Positions 34,859-46,927 of a stretch of DNA of 64,000 bases are shown here, piece after piece; positions within the stretch are counted from its first letter, which is position 1; the number at the start of each line of letters is the position of its first letter. Both the position numbers and the translations under genes were made by a program. This DNA is from Seriola aureovittata (taxonomy: Eukaryota > Chordata > Actinopteri > Carangiformes > Carangidae), in assembly GCF_021018895.1 (NCBI RefSeq), contig NC_079372.1, positions 20,541,237-20,605,236 of the forward strand. Reading direction: 5' to 3'. Below the pieces are notes generated by a model that was not told the DNA's origin, did not search any database, and saw nothing but the letters and a program-made list of their open reading frames with translations.

Positions 34859-35568
34859 TTTCGAAAGTATTCAGACCCCCTCACTTTTTGCAAATTTTGT
34901 GATGTTGCATTCTCATTATAAAATCATTTTGATTAATTCTTCCCCTCATCATTCTGCACTCGACAAATTAAAAAAATATCATAGAATTGTCACACTGACA
35001 GAAGTATTCAGACACTTTACTATGACACCTAAATTTAAAATTTAGTTCAGGTTCCTCCATTTCTCTTGATCCTCTTTGAGATGTTTCTACACCTTATAAT
35101 AAACCCTGACCCGAAGCAACAAAGCTGAGACAACACAGGAGAGGCTGTGAGGGGAAACCGTGGCCTGTCCAGAGCCCCGAACCTTGAACCCAATCAAACA
35201 TCTCCTGGAAATGTCGTCCGCCGTCAGTCCCCGTCCAACCTGACAGAGCCCGAGAGGATCTGCAGAGAACGGCACAAAATCCCAAAATCCAGGTTTGCAG
35301 AGCTTGTTGCGTCACACCCAAGATACTTAAGGCTGTAATCGCTGCCAAAGGTGCTTCAACTAAGTCCAGAGTAAAAGGTCTGAATACCTTAATGTGATAT
35401 TTCAGTTTTTCTTTTTGCGTGTGTTGTGTGTGTTGTGTGTGTTGCGTGTGTCGACTGATGAGGGAAAAAAAATAAATTTAAATGATTTTAGCATCAGGCT
35501 GCAACAAAAAAAAAAACAAAATGTGAAAAAGGTGAAGGGGTCTGAATACTTTCTGGATGTGCTGTATA
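34857..35568 (+). mobile_element. Internally deleted Tc1/mariner-like element
   Basis: The ends are inverted repeats: AAAGTATTCAGACCCCCTCA near 34864 versus AAGGGGTCTGAATACTTTCT near 35535. The 3' side contains the tail of a Tc1-type transposase gene and the characteristic AGTAAAAGGTCTGAATAC and TGTGATATTTCAGTTTTTC segments. At about 710 bp it is less than half the roughly 1.6 kb of a complete fish Tc1 element, so most of the transposase was lost. Both flanks are TA-rich, as expected of TA target use. Confidence 0.9.
35100..35340 (+). pseudogene. Tc1-type transposase, C-terminal remnant
   Basis: Within the Tc1 relic, CCGAACCTTGAACCCAATCA and what follows reads LNPIKHLLEM in one frame. This matches the catalytic D-x-N-P-I-E-H-L block of Tc1 transposases, in which the Asp is replaced (R-T-L-N-P-I). 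Downstream parts such as 'SPSNLTEPERICRE' lie in a different frame. Frameshifts and the missing Asp make it a dead copy. Confidence 0.8.
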
Positions 35569-35828
35569 CATCTATGAAAAATGCTGTAATTTCATGAAGC
35601 TGTCAATCGCAGCTTGCTTCGCCAGTGGGTCCGATGTGCACTCCTGTGTGCACTGCCCTCGCAGTGAGTCATCTGAAAGGAGAAGTGTCCTTGTTCTATG
35701 GCCTGGATGTTATCGGAGAGTTTTTACGCCCCAGAGGGGAAAGACTGCCACACAACTCCTTCGCTGTTCTCCCTTTTCTTTCTCCATCTCTGTCGCTCTC
35801 TTAGGGTAATGCAAATGCATACTCCATA

Positions 35829-35868
35829 CCCCCCCCCCCCCCCCCCCACCCACCCACCCCCCCCCCCC
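35829..35868 (+). repeat. C-rich homopolymer with CCCA interruptions
   Basis: A C-run of about 19, three A interruptions spaced by CCC, then about 13 C. The opposite strand can form G-quadruplexes. Confidence 0.9.
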
Positions 35869-38329
35869 ATCTCTATTTTAAGACTCCTCTCCCCAGTGTG
35901 AACGGGCTGTGCTCAGGGCTGGCAGAATCAGGGAAGGTGGAATGAATGAAAACACATTGTGTGAGCTCTCACCAGCGTCCCACTGTCTGTACTGTATCTC
36001 TCAATCCATAATAATCCTTTAAAGTTGTTCAGTCTAGCAACAGAGCTATTGGAGCTGCTTAATAGTAGGCCTCAAAGTGTATAGATGATCTGAAAGGAAA
36101 ACATCACAAACCCACACACACACACACACCCCCCCACCCCAGAGGCTTCTGAGAAAAGCAATGACATCGTCGTGTTTTACAGACGACTCGGCTAAAAATA
36201 ACGTCTCGTACAACAATGATCCACACGGGCACCGGTCGCCAGGAAGAACGTTTCCAACTGGAGGACGGATCTGATTGTGCAAAGACAACAAAATCATGTT
36301 CTTACAGCTCCTCCCCTGTTAGTGTATATACAGTCTACGGTTCATGTTCAGCTGTAACATCACCATCAGCATCATCATCACAACAAGGCTGGATACGCCG
36401 TGTAAGATCTTGACCAAGAAGTCTGCTCGGTCCCAAATGAAACACATTATTATATAAATGTTAAAATATATTAAAAATAATCTACAATTGTTTGTAGAGC
36501 AAGAAAGAATCTTTTTACTTGGTATATTTAACCTATATTATCTATATATATATATATATATTTTTACCTGCATCCTTATAGGAGCTAATTGTACATTTTT
36601 GCTTTTGCTACATACGTTAGCATTAACAGCTGTTTATTTATCAGTCTAGAAGAAAGTCGTACAGAAGAAGAAACACCCCCCCCCCCAAGAAAATATCCAA
36701 CATGTCCACAGGCAGCTGCAGATAAATACAGTACAACTGCAGTATCACTATAACGCACTCACAATGACTGAACTCCTGTCTCTACCCGTGGCAGTGAACA
36801 GATTTCAAACTTGTTGGATCTTTACTATATTTGTGCGTTCCCAAGATCTTCATTCAACCTTTTCTTTTATTCTTTTTTTTTTTTTAAACAGCAGATTTTT
36901 ATACAAAATGTATGAGCAGATAACGTTTCCACCAGCGCTCTGTTGCAAAATGATTCTTTTCCAAATCCTTCCTGAAAAGTAATAATTCACCTTCTGCAAA
37001 AGAGAGGAACAGAGTCGTAGTAAAAGCTCTCATCAATTTCATTCTGTAACTTCACAGAAATGTGAACGTTTTTACATTTTGCATAATTTTGCCCTGAACG
37101 AGATGAAGCAAGTTTTTCTGTGTGAAACGTTTCATCACGACGTCCTGACTGTGTTTCTGTCACCAGATATTTTACGCGACTTCAGTGTTCAATGTACGTG
37201 TTTACGTCCTCGTATCAGCTGATGAATGAATGAGGATGCATGTGCACGGCTGAAGAGCAAATCGGCTCAATGTTCACAGTGCAGACAGCGTAATAGTGAT
37301 AAAACAGGTCAGTATCATTTTCTAATAAATTCATTGAATATTTATTGAATTTTGAATTAGAATTTTCTGTTATGAACGGTGCGATGACTCAGACTTGAAG
37401 AGAAGCTTATTGATTTCCTCAGATCCCGTCTTTTATTAATGTGGACAAAAAGGAGCCAGGAGAAGAACGTTGGACACCGCTGTGGATGATTAAATGACTG
37501 TGTTGTTCTTTTATCTTCATCTTTCATCGAGTCAGTTTGAACTTTAGCATTGATTGGTTGAAATGTTGTTTAACTTTGCCAGAAGATGGTTGGCACCATC
37601 AGAACCACTCAGAGAGCAAAGGTCATTTTGGCAGACCCCCCCCCCCATCACCCTCTCCCATGCAGAGCTTTGACTCCTCCTATCAGGAAGGAGGTAAACT
37701 TTCAAACAGATTGAGTTTGTCCCGTCAGCTGTTGGGTTTTTAAACATGTTGTCACTGCAATTATGAAATATTTGTTATTATGTCTCTATTTATTGTATTA
37801 CTTTATGTATGATGTGTATTGGTTGTGATTGCCCCAGAAAGCTGATGTACACACTTTGTCTTCCTGGAGTCCAGGCAGCAACAAACAAATGAAATCAGAA
37901 AAAGTCAAGTCGGTGAAAACAAGTTTGCTGTGGAGCCGCGGTCCGCCTCTATCTGCTCACAAGGTCTCGTTTTAACCTCTTGCTGCGTGTGTTTGGACCC
38001 ACCAGAGAAAACCACCCACCGCAGCCTCAAACTTCATGAACTGCAGTTGCTGAACCTTTTCCCCAGTGGATCTTTTTTTTCTCTCTCTCTCTCTCTCTTC
38101 CAATTGCTGTTTTTAGAAGTGTGTAGGAGAGACACGGACAACATAGTTCAACGTATAAACGCTCTATCAATTGCTAGTGCTACCCTGAATAAAAACACTG
38201 GTTATTTTTTGTGCTGTGAAATTGTTAACATGAGGCTGAATAGCAGCACCTTTCATAGGGAAGGAAAAACCCCACAGAGAGGTTAAAAAAAAAAAGAAAA
38301 AGAGCAAACCACTGATTCAGTCTAAATCC

Positions 38330-38800
38330 TGCCTGGCAGATAGCGTCTGCCATCACATCCAGCTTTTTCAGCAGAGGTGGAGTCACCTTCAGCGAGGCAA
38401 CCTTTCAATGGCTGTGTTGGCTGGAAAATTATGTGTACTCAGTGGCAGGGCAGTCGAGACCATGCTGATAAAATTTCAGTTGATGGCAGCCCGGGGACGC
38501 AGGGCGGAGGGGATTGAGGAAGTGCATGCCTTTTTCCACCTCCCTCAGGTGGGAGGGCCCATCTGCTGAGGCTTCACTTCTGCAAACTCCCAACAAGTTC
38601 TAATTAAGACCTACTTCGCACAAGTGATCACAGTGTGACAATGACACACGAGAAGTGGGCCAGAGATGCGGTGCACAAGACAATAATTAGGTGCAATATC
38701 TGATTAGCCGCAGAGATAATAATTTTGTCCTACTGGGTCTTTAACATGATGCAAAGGATGAGTTCAAAGAGTCAGATAATCCTCCATTAGCCCGTTGTAC
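38330..38800. promoter_or_regulatory. Candidate conserved non-coding element in intron 1
   Basis: A repeat-free 470-bp block of mixed composition with homeodomain-type words (GACAATAATTAGGTGC, CTGATTAGCC, TCTAATTAAGACC). It also has an E-box-rich stretch, CTCCCTCAGGTGGGAGG. Texture-based call only. Confidence 0.3.
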
Positions 38801-39330
38801 TCTCATGACAATCATTTATATACACTATAAGGAAGGAGTTTGTCTCTAAATTTAGACATTTTTAATAGTCCCTATGTGCAGTGCTGCTCTCGTGTATTCT
38901 TAACAGTTTTGTTAAGCCTGGCTGTTATGATTACTGTAACATGGCGGCTCTGTGAAGCATTTTAAAGGGGTTTCAGACGAGCCTTTAAAGTTGGCTGTAT
39001 CGTGCCCTTCGTTTCTCTGCTCCTTTGCGACCCACTGGCACACACGTTTTTTTTGCAAGCGTTGCTGTGCATAACAGCCGACACAGCACTCGACCGCTTT
39101 GATGTTCTCCAGGGCGAAGAGCAGCATCATCGGGAGCCGGGCGTCGCTCGTCTTGACATGTTGAAAGGCTTAAATAGAGTCTGTGATGAGTTTCCTCTTG
39201 TAGGAGACGAGACGGTGACTGTAATTGGCCGACAACATGGTCACACGGCGTCTGATCAAACTGCACATTTGAGACGGTCCTCCCAGCAGGTTATTACCAC
39301 CCATAGTCAGGTTTCTTTCTTTTCGTCATC

Positions 39331-39665
39331 ATGATGATGACAGGAGCGAAGGGAAAAAGTGTCGGTGACGGTGTCCACGTCAGGAGTAGGTGGCGGAGGA
39401 TGGATGGATGTGACACAGGAGAGCGGTGTGTTCGATTCCCATGTTGTTTCTATTATCCATGACCGCTTGTTGTTATTATTGTAACCATGGCAACAAAAAT
39501 CGCTTAATATTGAGGAAACTCTGTTTGACCCTTTTCCCAAACCTAACCAAGTCACGGCCTTTTATTATAGTAACCATGGTGACGAACTAGGTATGCCGCT
39601 CTCAATATACAGTCCACCTGTTTATTATTGTAGTCATGACAACCAAGCTCAGATACACCTGCTGC
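39331..39665 (+). repeat. Interspersed repeat with RFX X-box-like words, copy 2
   Basis: Same family and orientation as 14240-14575. It carries GTAACCATGGCAAC at 39481-39494, which equals a canonical palindromic X-box, GTAACCATGGTGAC at 39570-39583 and GTAGTCATGACAAC at 39630-39643. Confidence 0.65.
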
Positions 39666-39765
39666 CGTAGGGGGGTGCTACTTCAGGAGACACTCCTATG
39701 GGTTGAAAAGAACAACCTGTGTGGTTGTTGCTACTAAAAATCTATATTGTACAAAATACAGTCAA

Positions 39766-39812
<47 letters not shown>
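39766..39812. repeat. (AAT)n microsatellite
   Basis: About 15 AAT units. Confidence 0.95.
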
Positions 39813-39814
<2 letters not shown>

Positions 39815-42050
39815 TATATAAAATATGTGAACACCAGTGAACAGTGGTCACAGTATCTACTAGGAGTCAGTGGACTGACGCCACATACTGGTAATATGAT
39901 GTCTCTGCACACAGGTCAAGCAATAACACCAGAGTCTGTTTCACTTGTTGAAGAAGATTTGGAGATGTGGTTGAAAGCTGTGGAAAAAGCTATCCTGTGG
40001 GCCTTTGAGCAAAGATTATTTCGTCCATACTGTTTCCATGCTCACTCACTCGCTCCACTGCAGCATATGGTTTGTTGAATATGAAATCATATTGAAGCTG
40101 AGATTAGTGAGTTGACAGGAAAAGACTTTGATAATCACTGAGTTGCTTCTCTTTGGCGTAAGTATTATTCAACTAAAACAATAATCAGGGATATTGTGAT
40201 TTTTTTTCCTGATATTTTATAGCTCAAAGAATTCATGAAGAAAATAATCAGCAGATTAAATTGTTAGTTGCAGTAAGTAATAGTTATTAAGTTATTAATA
40301 GTTAGTAAAAGTAATATTCAGTATTAGCACAAATGATTCATTAGCATCAGCAATGTATACATACAGTATTTACATTGCTGCTTGTTATTCAGTCTGTGTT
40401 TATTTGGATATAGATCCGTACAGTGAGTGATTCAGCGCTTCCTCTACACGTGTGACTCGCCTTGAATTAGCATTTGCACATATAAAGGTTGGGCTGCTTT
40501 GCATCACATCACTGCTGACTTCATACGTGCACATGATGTGAGTCATGCACTGGAGCTAATAGACGCAGCTCTATTAGCACAGAGTGATACACAGAAAACA
40601 GTGCCGACTGTAAACTGTGAGGAAGATGATGAGTAAAGGCTGAGCTCATCATGTGATTTTCAGTCGTTGATGCAGATAATTCATTCAGCGCGGCACAAGA
40701 GGTGAAGCGATATGAGAACTTAATATCACATTTATAGTGAACAAAATGATCACGGTTATCAGTGTCATGGTGAAAATGTTCAAGAAGTAATAAAACACAA
40801 ACTGAAACCATTTGACTAAGTGAATGTTCAACTAAACATTAAAATAAAAACACGTGTGTGTCACAGATGAGGGACCAGGAGCAGTACTGGGTTTACCTGC
40901 TGCATGCCCACAACTCTGTGAACAAGGGAATGTACTGTCATTACTATTATTAATATTATTATCAAGTTCGGAGCTATGGCGTCTCTCAGAGCACAGACGC
41001 TGTAAACGCACCCGTCACCTGTCCAGCACGGTGCGGTTAAACCAGAAACGCCGCGGCTACACTGCACTCAGAGATGAAAGAGTGAAGCAGCAGCCTCCAA
41101 ATAAGTTTTAAAAACACACAGTCGCCGCTCGCTCACTCTCTCTCTCTCTCCTGCGTCTGTGTTCTCTGTGGTCGTCATGTGACATTGCTCCGAACAGAGA
41201 GGAAAACTAGTCTACCCGCTAACTTTGGTGTAAAAAAAGGGTTTTAGAAGCTGAAAAATCGCCGTTGTCATTGCCTTCCGCCATGTTCTGACTGACACAT
41301 TGACAAAACGACGTTGGTAGCCACATAGTCATCTGGAGGACTGATGCTGGTTGATACAATACAGAACCTAACGTGAGTCTAATTAACCAGGGTAATAAAC
41401 GGTGATAGAGAGACTGGTAATACTGACCGTCAGGTATTTCTACCGTGATATGGCGTCAAACCGGCGACAGTGTAGACGGCCTTTAACTGCCACCGAGGCA
41501 ACATTAAAATAAGTTTCTACATCCATACGAGCTGATGCTACACATGCCACAGAGGGAGGGAGATGTAATTATTTCACCCAGAGTGCCTTAGTCACTGAGC
41601 TGCAGGGAACAAGAACCCTCAAAACGCTGCTCCGGCTGAATTCACACACAATAGGTGAAAGACAACAGGTCTGAATGCAGCGATGGTGCAGCGGTGTAAA
41701 CCACAGTAGAGCACTTCACATGTCAACAGTCTGACACGTGGGATGTAGACAGCGTTCCTCTTCTGAAAAGCAACCTAACCCCTATCTTCAAGGCATGAGA
41801 GTCTGCATGAATGGCCTTTTTTTTATTTATTTTTTTATTAAACCGCTCTCACCCTTTGCTCGAGCATTTGATTCAGGATTATGCTGCAAATCTTTTTTTT
41901 CCACAGACTTCAAAGGCTACTCTTCATTCATTCCCGTCTTTTGATGGCTTTATGTTGGTTGTGTGAGGTTTCCAGTTTCAAGGACAGGTAAATGATATTA
42001 AGTACCGTGTGCTATGGATTAGTCAGTCTAATGTTTTCCCTGTTTGCTCA

Positions 42051-42053
<3 letters not shown>

Positions 42054-42112
<59 letters not shown>
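42054..42112. repeat. (GT)n microsatellite, sense UG repeat in intron 1
   Basis: About 29 uninterrupted GT units, 4.8 kb upstream of exon 2. Confidence 0.95.
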
Positions 42113-42114
<2 letters not shown>

Positions 42115-42363
42115 GGTGGAGGTTGGGGTTGAAGAGGAAAGTGACAGGAAATCAGGAAAATGTCTGATTGTTGTTCTTTATAAATCTTATTTCAAAAGTT
42201 TTTTGAGTTTTGGCGTTCGTGGCCATAGGCGTGTTGTAAACGCAGTTATTTATTCATGACTAACTCTAATATGCAATTTAGCTGTATAAATCAGAACTGA
42301 AGTCATCTGCAAAAGGATTTTTTTTTAAATAAAATGGGAAACCCTAATTATGTGCTGTGGACC

Positions 42364-42617
42364 GTGGTTCTCGACCCTGAAGCTCAACCATGTTTAATGT
42401 GGAGTGGCTGTCAGGGACTAATCCTAACCACCCCGCCCCCCCCCCCCTCCACCCTGACAGTGGCATTTGTAGGAAGCTGCAGAATAAGTTGGAAGTAGAT
42501 TTACTGAATATAGTACAGCTTAAACTGGCACCGAGGAGAGAGAGAGAGAGAGAGAGGAGTCAGGTCTGGTGAACCCTCCTCCTCCAGTGCTTTTTCTAGA
42601 TTTGGGCTGAGAACCAT
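42364..42617. mobile_element. Possible small hAT-like MITE
   Basis: The ends GTGGTTCTCGACCC (42364-42377) and GGGCTGAGAACCAT (42604-42617) form a 14-bp inverted repeat with about three mismatches. They resemble the GTGGTTCTCAACC ends of hAT/Charlie-type elements. No 8-bp duplication was seen, so this may be coincidental. Confidence 0.3.
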
Positions 42618-42765
42618 AATCCAAATATATTGCTCAGAAATATCACATCTTACATGTAGTGTTACATCACTGGCCTTCTGTTGAAATCCTGCATTGCTGG
42701 AGTTCGATGAGGGACAGCAGAGGTTTGAGATCACACACTCTGTCTGTCTCTCTCTCTATCACAAA

Positions 42766-42768
<3 letters not shown>

Positions 42769-42820
<52 letters not shown>
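42769..42820. repeat. (CA)n microsatellite
   Basis: About 26 CA units. Confidence 0.95.
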
Positions 42821-42821
<1 letters not shown>

Positions 42822-42958
42822 TGGTCCTGTCCTGCATAATTGAACATATGGCATCCATCACGGTCGCTGGATCAGTCGGTGCAAACAATGAAGGATAACA
42901 GCAAACATGACATATTCAAAAATGGCAGGTGTGTATATTTTGATGGTAGAGACTCCAG

Positions 42959-42991
42959 GTGTGTGTGTGTGTGTGTGCGTGTGTGTGTGCG
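42959..42991. repeat. (GT)n microsatellite
   Basis: About 16 GT units with two GC interruptions. Confidence 0.9.
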
Positions 42992-44929
42992 TTTGTACGA
43001 TGCACTTAGGTTTTGATTTGTCTGGTGTTTCTGAGCCCGCGCTGCCCTCTTTCATCTTCTGTCCATCAACTCCCGGTTAAAATCATCATTCAGGCGAATC
43101 TTGACCTTCAAACCTGAATCCTCCAGGCCAAACAGACGCGCTAATTAACGCTGTGCTCCATAAACTTCACACAGTCATTTCATTCCCTGTGTGTCTGCCT
43201 CTGGAATGGGTTCGGCATACTGAGATCCAGGACTTGAAAGCGCCCCATGTTGGGTCACACCGAATACTGCCTGAGTAATGCTTATAAAAAGGAGCTTACA
43301 GTCAACTTTAACTTGTCCTCCAGATCAACATATAGGGTTGTGCCCCCCCCCCCAACAGGGACTGCATGTACAATCACAGTGCTTCAGGATGATAAAAACG
43401 GGAGGGTGGGGGCAGTTTGAGACGTCACAATCTCCACTAAAGGGATTTCCCGCCATATTGCCGGGGCTTAACTATATTCTGAAGTTAGTAATGACGGTAT
43501 GATGGAGCATGTGCTCGTAAAATAGGACACCAGACACACTTTCCCACCAGAAAGCAATCTGGTGCGTTCACGCTGTGAATAATGCACTTTATCTGCCATC
43601 TGTGCACTATACTTCCAAATTACACTTCCATTATGTGGGACGTCAACCTGTATTAGAGAGCGGTCCATAAATTATGAAACTCCAGGTCTTAGAAAATATT
43701 ATGTGTCGTCCGTCTTATCTGTAGCATGTGCCGGGATTACATCAGCTGTCTGTGTGTTTTTACTGATGATCACTGCGCAGACGGGAAAACACGTGTTACC
43801 GTGTCCTGTACTGGATTATTTTACACTTTTAGAAACAATAGCAATCCTTTCATAACTGATAATCAATCATTTACAGATATGTATTAACATGTTGAACAAA
43901 AAAAAGGATAATTGATGACAGTGACTCAGGGTTTAGCTTCTTAATATTATTCAAAACAGGCTGTTAATAAATTAATAAAGTCATTATACATAATACATTG
44001 TTTATTCTTCACACTCATAATTAACTGAACTCCCGAACAGATGTTGCCACTTGGTCTTTGTATCTTTTGTCATTCGAGTTCCTTTCAGAAACAGGAATTA
44101 AAAAACAAAAAATTAGTAGTTATTGCATTTTTATTTCTATAATACAAACATTTAAATTGAAATACAAGGTGCTTTTCCTTATTTTCATTTACTTTTTCAA
44201 ACTCAGTACACTGAACACTTATTTTTGTTTGAATATTGGCTAATTAATATCTTAATGTGTAAATGCTGCATTAGATCAGTTGGTACTGTATTATAGTGCG
44301 AGGTGAAACGGCAAGAAAACACACCCAAGTCAGAACCAGCTTGGTTTGAGTCGACCATCTGTTTGAAACAGCGATGACACACCTGAGCGTCAGAGATCAC
44401 ATGTTAAAAAGCGAGGCGCTTCACAAACACAGTCGTTGAACGTTTTAACTGATCGTTTTGCTTCCCGCTCCACATCATATTATTCATGATGAACAACCAC
44501 TTTTCTTATCAGATATCACATTAATTTGTCCCGGGGAGTTAAAATCGAGTTACCTCGAGTGTGCTGATTGGGGAAGTGCCAGGATCTCAGTCTGAGGTCA
44601 GGGACAAAACACTCGCACAAATTATCACCCATATTTTTAACTGTCAATAATACACTGACCTTGTCGCTGCTCTTTCACGACCGCATCAGTCACCATTTAT
44701 TGCTCAATTAAAATGCCATTCTAAATTATTTCTCAGTTAGTGGTGTGCTGGTCGCTGCGACCTCAAAGGAAAGGTGGGGGTGAATGATCAAGTCTAAAGT
44801 CCTGTTGTTCTTTTACTATTTAAATTCACATCAGTGATGGATGAGGGTACGAGTCGACGTGTTTGAATTGATCATTTGTCAAATTAAATTATATAATTTG
44901 TCGAAGGATGAAGTCCCGACGCCGTCAGA

Positions 44930-45430
44930 GTCGGTGCAGGAAGAAAAGCCTTGTCATCATCAAGTAGCAGACGTGGAGAAAGTTCCTCCAGGTCAGATAT
45001 TACTCCAATACAAGTGAATCGTTCTGTCACATTTCTACTTGAGTTAAAGTACTGGAGTACTCCATTTAAAAAAAATACTGAAGTATTCAAAAGTACAGTT
45101 TTTTTAATCACTGACTGACCTTTAGAATAGGTCTGAAAGTTTATCTGGAATTTAAAAAAAAAAAAGTTTCCTCAAGCTGGACGGCGGTGATGAAGTTTGA
45201 TCGTGGTTAAACACAACACACATTTAAAGCTTTCTTTATTTCTTTCTTTATTTCTAAAACTGTGGACTAAAGATGCACTCCATCGCATTTTTCAAAATAA
45301 AATAAAAATAAATCCGCTGACTAAAAGCTCTGCTTCAGAGTAAGGCCGGCACAATATGAGGAAGATCGGTGAAGCGGTAAAGTAACTCAAGTGAATGTAC
45401 TTTGTTACTGTCCTCCCCCGTCAGGTAGAG
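44930..45430 (+). repeat. Interspersed repeat of the AAGTACTCAAGTAAA type, copy 2
   Basis: The part from 45180 matches 4015-4330 in the same orientation (GTTTGATCGTGGTTAAACAC, GACTAAAGATGCACTC, CGCATTTTTCAAAATAAA, CTAAAAGCTCTGCTTCAGAG). An inverted TACTTGAG/AAGTACT stretch lies at 45005-45105, giving both ends of the family. Confidence 0.6.
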
Positions 45431-46539
45431 CAGTTTGAACGAAAGAGAAATAATATATTATTTGTTTGAGTTCATTCAAATTCAACCCACAAATCCAAAA
45501 CCTACGGAACTGGAGTCTGCCACTTCACTGAAGTGACAAGATAACATGACCGTCAGGCAGTCGCATTTTATGAACTCCGCAAACAGCCACACCTTTATCT
45601 GTATTTATAGATTAAATCCGAGGTTTGACTTGGATTGGGACGCACTGAGGTACACGCCGCGCGGCCTGTTGGAAAGATAGATTGACTTCCTGATCAGAAT
45701 TGACGTCCCCATTAAGTCGAGACGACAGAAAATGATTTCAAATCCACGGCAGAGCCATTGTAATTCATCAGATCTCTTGGTGTGAAATCACTGGGCCTGG
45801 TGCAGTCATCCTGCCATTTCCTGAACACTCATATTTGATAATCACTGTGATGTAGATTTGCATGTGAGAAGAATCGCTTATGAGTAAAGATCATAAAAAA
45901 AACCCACATCACCGGCGGACGTCCGGTTTTCGTCTCGACAAGAGTCACCGTGGGTCGACGATCTTTGAGAGACTTGTAAAAACATAACTCTGTGATTAGA
46001 TGATCGACAGACGTCTCGGTGTTGCCTCTGACAGTCGATGAACCCATTCACACTTTTCCATCCATCATCACCTCTGTGACGCCTCCAAAATGAGTCCTCC
46101 GTGTGCGGCTTAAATTGGCCAAGGACAGCAGAGATGAGAGATAGCCCCATAATGAGCTTTCTCCCTTAGGAATCAATGCGTAGCTCCGTCCCAGGGGCCA
46201 CTGAAGGTTGTCTGTAAAAAAAATCAGTCCGCTGCAGGGTCTTAGCCCGAGCAGCCAGCCGATCCATCACCTCGCCGTCACGTCGATGAGCAGGAGCGAG
46301 CTCCGCGCAGCACCAAAAAGGACATTTTGGGACACTCTCTGGTGTTGAATAAATTAACGCCACAGCCGTGTAGTAGGTGGAGATTGCTGCGATATACTTG
46401 TGGCGCCGTGTCGTGCGCTGGCGTTTGCGCGTTACATCCCCGATCATTGCGCTGCATAATCAAATTGCCCTTTGGGAATCAGATGACTTTGTGTCTGCGG
46501 GAGATAATGCAGAATATGATGATCAGCTAAACCAGCGCT

Positions 46540-46760
46540 GACCTTGTGTGTCAGTGTAATCATCCCTGGATTGATATGAATCTGTAACATCAAGGAGACG
46601 ACCTCACTGCTTCTGACGGCTGAGAGCAAAGAGTGCAAATCCACAATCTTACGCTCACATGTTTTACAACATTTAACTCTGTGTCTGACCTTTAAACTGT
46701 AATTCAAGAGGTGCTCAATTATTATTGAAGGTTAATTGAGTAGGAGTTTAAGAAGTTGCG
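46540..46760. promoter_or_regulatory. Candidate conserved element upstream of exon 2
   Basis: Repeat-free block ending about 170 bp before exon 2. It contains TCAATTATTATTGAAGGTTA and GTAATCATCCCTGGATTGAT, homeodomain/OTX-type words. Texture-based call only. Confidence 0.25.
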
Positions 46761-46927
46761 GAGTATAACTTTGCCAAGCGTGCAAATGGAGGGTGAATAC
46801 AGATGTGAGTCATTAGGTTAGGTCTCTCAGCTGACAGACGGAGACGGGGTGAAGCTGGTTGGTATGATTTAAACGTGTAGCTCTCTGTGTTTGAATCTAA
46901 AACAGTTTCTCTCTCCTTCCTCCGCAG

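Larger units (their letters stand above)
22649..46927 (+). other. ajap1: ajap1 intron 1, about 24.3 kb
   Basis: Bounded by the GTAAGA donor at 22649 and the TCTCTCTCCTTCCTCCGCAG acceptor ending at 46927. It holds no other supported coding sequence. Stretches not listed separately (for example 24036-26250, 26600-28100, 29110-29790, 32010-34790, 35870-39330, 39820-42050 and 43000-44930) are non-coding. They show only short simple tracts and occasional repeat-free blocks that may be conserved elements. Confidence 0.8.

Noticed and set aside
46887..46925. An upstream ATG in frame with exon 2 as an alternative start
   Set aside because: It lies in the polypyrimidine/acceptor region of intron 1. 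The spliced start at 22620 gives the expected MWI beginning and the correct phase.
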